64,000 nt of DNA. Origin: Flavobacterium crocinum (GTDB taxonomy: Bacteria; Bacteroidota; Bacteroidia; Flavobacteriales; Flavobacteriaceae). Numbering within the stretch: the stretch's first letter is position 1; each line of letters begins with the position of its first letter. The position numbers and the translations under genes were made by a program. Positions 61,650-64,000 of the stretch are shown here, piece after piece. Under the pieces are notes generated by a model. It saw only the letters and a list, made by a program, of their open reading frames with translations. It had not been told where the DNA came from and made no database searches. Where the stretch lies: positions 3,100,001 to 3,164,000 of the forward strand of contig NZ_CP029255.1 of assembly GCF_003122385.1 (NCBI RefSeq), in the 5' to 3' direction.

Positions 61650-61698
61650 TAAAAGAAAACTTGCTTAGAACTAATTAAGGTTTAAGCAAGTTTTTTGT
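61650..61698. terminator. Terminator between the converging GH13 and GH130 genes
   Basis: Perfect 12-bp stem AAAACTTGCTTA (61656-61667) / TAAGCAAGTTTT (61683-61694) followed by a T-run. The minus-strand side has only a modest A-run, so it mainly serves the plus-strand gene. Confidence 0.8.
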
Positions 61699-61700
61699 TT

Positions 61701-62759
61701 TTAAACTTCTTTTAAAAGCGAAAGGATTTCTTTGATTGAAAATTGAGCACCACAAACAAATTCGTCAGACGCTCCATAATAAACAGTCAGCGTATCGCCG
61801 TCAGGTTCTATAACATGACCATTTGTAAATACCACATTTCCAAAAAAGCCACTTAATTCGTAATCCGTTGTCGGAAACATAATAGGAGTTTCAGTTCTTG
61901 AAATGACTTTTGCAGGATTTTCTACATCTAATAGAAAAGCCCCCAGACAATATTGATGCGCTTCATTTGCTCCATGATAAATTTCGAGCCAGCCTTTTTC
62001 TGTTTTAATGGGTGCTGCACCGGCACCAACTCTTTTACTGTCCCAATTTCCTTTTCTGGTTTTGATGATACATTTATGATTTCCCCAATGAATGCCATCA
62101 GGAGATGAAGCAATCCAAATATAATTTCCGCCAATATCTACACTGCTTGGTCGGTGCAAAGCATAAAATAAACCATTTATTTTTTCTTCAAAAATGGCAC
62201 AATCCTTATTGTGAGGAGGAAATATCATTCCGTGTTTTTCAAAAGTTTTCCAGTCGGTTGTGGTTCGCAAACCAACTCCGACACCATTATTGGAAACGGA
62301 AGTAAAAGTCAGATAATATTTTCCTTCAATTAAAGAAACACGGCAATCTTCTATTCCGAAGGTTTCTAGTATGCCTTCGCCAACTAAAAGAGGGTGATTT
62401 TTAGGCTCGTAGAAATGTTTTCCATCTTCGCTGCAGAGTAAACGAATATGAGATAAGGTTGTTAAATAATCAATCCCCTGATAATTGATAACACGTGCAT
62501 CTGTTGCGATTAGTTCTGGATGATCTTTTAGAATTTCTATAATTTCAATTAAACCATTTTCTGTTAGTATTGGAAAAGAAATACTATTTTCAGCTTGTTT
62601 TGGTCTCTCAGCAACTCTTACGGCCAGCCAGATTTTATTTTCAAATCGAAAAACTCCCGGATTTAAAAGACAGGTGATTTCTAATCCTTCTCTGCTTGCG
62701 GATAAATCTGATGGAGACAATAATGGGTTTTCTAAAAAACGATTGGCAATATCTTTCAT
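61701..62759 (-). CDS. GH130-family glycoside phosphorylase
   Basis: 352 residues. The pattern is that of family GH130 enzymes, which phosphorolyse beta-mannosides: NPGVFRFENKIWLAVRVAERP, IEDCRVSLIEGKYYLTFTSVS, RVGAGAAPIKTEKGWLEIYHG, LSGFFGNVVFTNGHVI. An Asp in the IEDCR segment would be the proposed general acid. The exact linkage is not fixed. It converges on the GH13 gene, so the two are not one operon. Confidence 0.85.
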   Translation of the reverse strand: MKDIANRFLENPLLSPSDLSASREGLEITCLLNPGVFRFENKIWLAVRVAERPKQAENSISFPILTENGLIEIIEILKDHPELIATDARVINYQGIDYLTTLSHIRLLCSEDGKHFYEPKNHPLLVGEGILETFGIEDCRVSLIEGKYYLTFTSVSNNGVGVGLRTTTDWKTFEKHGMIFPPHNKDCAIFEEKINGLFYALHRPSSVDIGGNYIWIASSPDGIHWGNHKCIIKTRKGNWDSKRVGAGAAPIKTEKGWLEIYHGANEAHQYCLGAFLLDVENPAKVISRTETPIMFPTTDYELSGFFGNVVFTNGHVIEPDGDTLTVYYGASDEFVCGAQFSIKEILSLLKEV

Positions 62760-62787
62760 GTTATTCGTGTTTAGAGTTACCCTTAAG

Positions 62788-62828
62788 GTATAAAAAAAAG
62801 CTGATACTTTATTTGGTATCAGCTTTTT
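62788..62828 (-). terminator. Terminator after the superoxide dismutase gene
   Basis: Stem AAAGCTGATAC (62797-62807) / GTATCAGCTTT (62816-62826), with an eight-A run on the plus strand giving the U-tract of the minus transcript. It also lies immediately upstream of the GH130 start. Confidence 0.85.
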
Positions 62829-62831
62829 GTT

Positions 62832-63611
62832 TTATACTTTTTTGACCTTTTTAAGTGCTTCGACATAATATTCGTTCACTTTTTCCCAATTAATATGGTC
62901 GTAAAAAGCGTCAATATAACTTCCTTTTCTGTTTTGATAATCCAGATAATAGGCATGTTCCCAAAGATCGATTCCTAAAATTGGTGTTCCTGGAATCAGA
63001 GCATTTTTCATTAAAGGATTGTCCTGATCTTCTGTTGTGGTAATTTGTAATTTCCCATAACGATCCACAACCAGCCAAACCCATCCAGAACCAAATTGTT
63101 TTTCGGATTGTGCTTTAAACTGATTCGTTAAATTATTAAAAGAGCCAAATTCTTTACTAATAGAGCCGGCAAGAGTATCTTTTGGAGTTTGCTCTTTTGG
63201 AGTTAAGACATTAAAGTAAAGCGTATGATTGTAATATCCTCCCGCGTTTTGACGAAGTTTAGCATTATTTAAATCCATCTTTTTCAAAATATCCTCAATC
63301 GGCATATTTTCGAACTCTGTCGATACAATCTCTTTATTAAAATTGTTGGTGTAAGAAAGATAGTGTTTGGAATAATGCGTTTCCATAGTCAAAGATCTTA
63401 TCGCTGGCGAAAGACCATCGTACGCAAATGGTAATTTTGTCATTTCAAAAGAACCCGGATCGGCTTTGACATCATTAGGCGAACCTATAGTGATTTTCTC
63501 TTCTTTTGTTGGAAGAGGAACCTCAACTACTTCAGTAAGCTTATCTTCTTTACAGGAAAATAATAGTAAAAATGAAGCTAAAGCAGTACATAAAACAACG
63601 TTTTTCTTCAT
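62832..63611 (-). CDS. Iron/manganese superoxide dismutase, lipoprotein
   Basis: Converts superoxide to oxygen and hydrogen peroxide. 259 residues, longer than cytosolic SOD (about 200) because of an N-terminal lipoprotein signal (LASFLLLFSC, Cys20) and a 40-residue linker. Metal ligands are readable: His79 (METHYSKHY), His129 (GGYYNHTLYF), Asp215 and His219 (GIDLWEHAYYLDYQNR). Fe or Mn preference cannot be called. It lies 9 bp after the acyl-CoA-binding gene and is in one transcript with it. Export to the periplasm is unusual for SodA/B. Confidence 0.88.
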   Translation of the reverse strand: MKKNVVLCTALASFLLLFSCKEDKLTEVVEVPLPTKEEKITIGSPNDVKADPGSFEMTKLPFAYDGLSPAIRSLTMETHYSKHYLSYTNNFNKEIVSTEFENMPIEDILKKMDLNNAKLRQNAGGYYNHTLYFNVLTPKEQTPKDTLAGSISKEFGSFNNLTNQFKAQSEKQFGSGWVWLVVDRYGKLQITTTEDQDNPLMKNALIPGTPILGIDLWEHAYYLDYQNRKGSYIDAFYDHINWEKVNEYYVEALKKVKKV

Positions 63612-63619
63612 AATGTTAT

Positions 63620-63889
63620 TTATTTTGATGTTAACGAATTAATGATCTCGATGTAATTTTCTTTTGCTTCATCAACAGACATATGACTAATCTGCATCCA
63701 GGCATTGGTTTTGAAAGCGTCTCTCAAATCAAAATTTTCAGATTGATTATAGACAGCTGTACCAAAGGTAGCTTGTTTGTAAAAAGCATAAAGTCTTAGC
63801 TGCACATCTTGCGGCAGTGAAGCCTGAGTCATTGTCATGGCAATTTCTACGGCTTCCGCAAAGCGAATATCTAAATCTTTTTCAGTCAT
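63620..63889 (-). CDS. Acyl-CoA-binding protein (ACBP family)
   Basis: 89 residues, the standard four-helix bundle length. Motifs LDIRFAEAVEIAMTMTQASLPQDVQLRLYAFYKQATFGTA and DLRDAFKTNAWMQISHMSVDEAKENYIEII are typical (LYAFYKQAT binds the CoA). The gene starts directly after the psd stop, with 0 bp between, so the two lipid genes are coupled. Confidence 0.93.
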   Translation of the reverse strand: MTEKDLDIRFAEAVEIAMTMTQASLPQDVQLRLYAFYKQATFGTAVYNQSENFDLRDAFKTNAWMQISHMSVDEAKENYIEIINSLTSK

Positions 63890-64000
63890 TTATGCTTTTG
63901 TAGCAATAATTGTTTTTCCGCCAATTGCTTTCTGATTCAATTCAACGTTGATTGGTGTACCTAAAGGTAAAAATAAATCTACTCTTGATCCAAATTTAAT
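63890..64000 (-). CDS. psd: Phosphatidylserine decarboxylase, C-terminal end only
   Basis: Partial: the minus-strand reading enters from the window edge and stops at TAA 63892-63890. The visible 36 residues begin [20 protein letters not shown], containing the FGS pro-enzyme cleavage/pyruvoyl site of short PSDs. Makes phosphatidylethanolamine at the inner membrane. It is coupled to the ACBP gene. Confidence 0.85.
   Translation of the reverse strand: MKFGSRVDLFLPLGTPINVELNQKAIGGKTIIATKA

Noticed and set aside
59769..62759. Polysaccharide utilisation locus
   Set aside because: GH13 and GH130 genes converge and no SusC/SusD, regulator or transporter is present.

Overview
The window is a stretch of a Flavobacterium-type (Bacteroidota) chromosome. 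Supporting signs are: AT-rich DNA; candidate promoters of the TTG-N16-20-TAnnTTTG class; the gene order thrA-thrB-thrC; signal peptides and short C-terminal domains that look like type IX secretion sorting signals; an N-terminal retropepsin-like/RimK fusion; and proteins close to known Flavobacteriaceae families (OstA-like LPS protein, DUF349 protein, class III aminotransferase, Pit plus DUF47). It looks chromosomal. I see no tRNA, rRNA, CRISPR array, IS transposase, integrase or plasmid gene.

Layout. 0-7.5 kb is housekeeping: lpxD (cut by the window edge), msrB, prfB with its programmed +1 frameshift, threonine aldolase, YbaB/EbfC, oligopeptidase B and a cysteine/cystathionine synthase. 7.7-10.2 kb holds two secreted LamG paralogues around a tiny lipoprotein. 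10.2-15.8 kb is an accessory block, nearly all on the minus strand. Its seven soluble unknown proteins resemble orphan immunity genes. Two of them are a recent tandem duplicate whose C-termini have diverged. The block also holds a free-standing 25-residue signal-peptide-like ORF and a decayed copy of it. 15.9-25.1 kb carries yebC, a tail-specific protease, gcvT, an NAD(P)HX dehydratase, a HipA-like kinase overlapping a DUF3037 gene, a pectate lyase lipoprotein and a Crp-family regulator. 25.5-31.5 kb is a second accessory region: GNAT, small membrane and hypothetical proteins bracketed by duplicated repeat DNA, a probably leaderless XRE regulator, and a putative abortive-infection protein.

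31.7-37.1 kb is the threonine operon thrA-thrB-thrC on the minus strand. It is preceded by a previously unlisted 33-codon leader ORF rich in Thr and Ile codons, so transcription attenuation is likely. 37.4-48.9 kb is core: hutH, DUF47-pit, DUF421, a zinc-protease/RimK fusion, clpC and gyrA. 48.9-64 kb holds two TPR proteins, OsmC, DUF349, aroE, a class III aminotransferase, OstA-like, a GH13 lipoprotein facing a GH130 enzyme, a lipoprotein superoxide dismutase, acyl-CoA-binding protein and the end of psd.

Almost every intergenic gap above 200 bp carries a hairpin-forming repeat. I separate six families (A-F). Families A and B have a constant nested-palindrome design with divergent sequence, which is typical of REP/MITE-like elements. 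No autonomous partner is visible here. The least explained items are the free-standing microprotein family, the orphan-immunity block, the HipA-like/DUF3037 pair, the 88-bp direct repeats bracketing a two-gene cassette, and the threonine leader.
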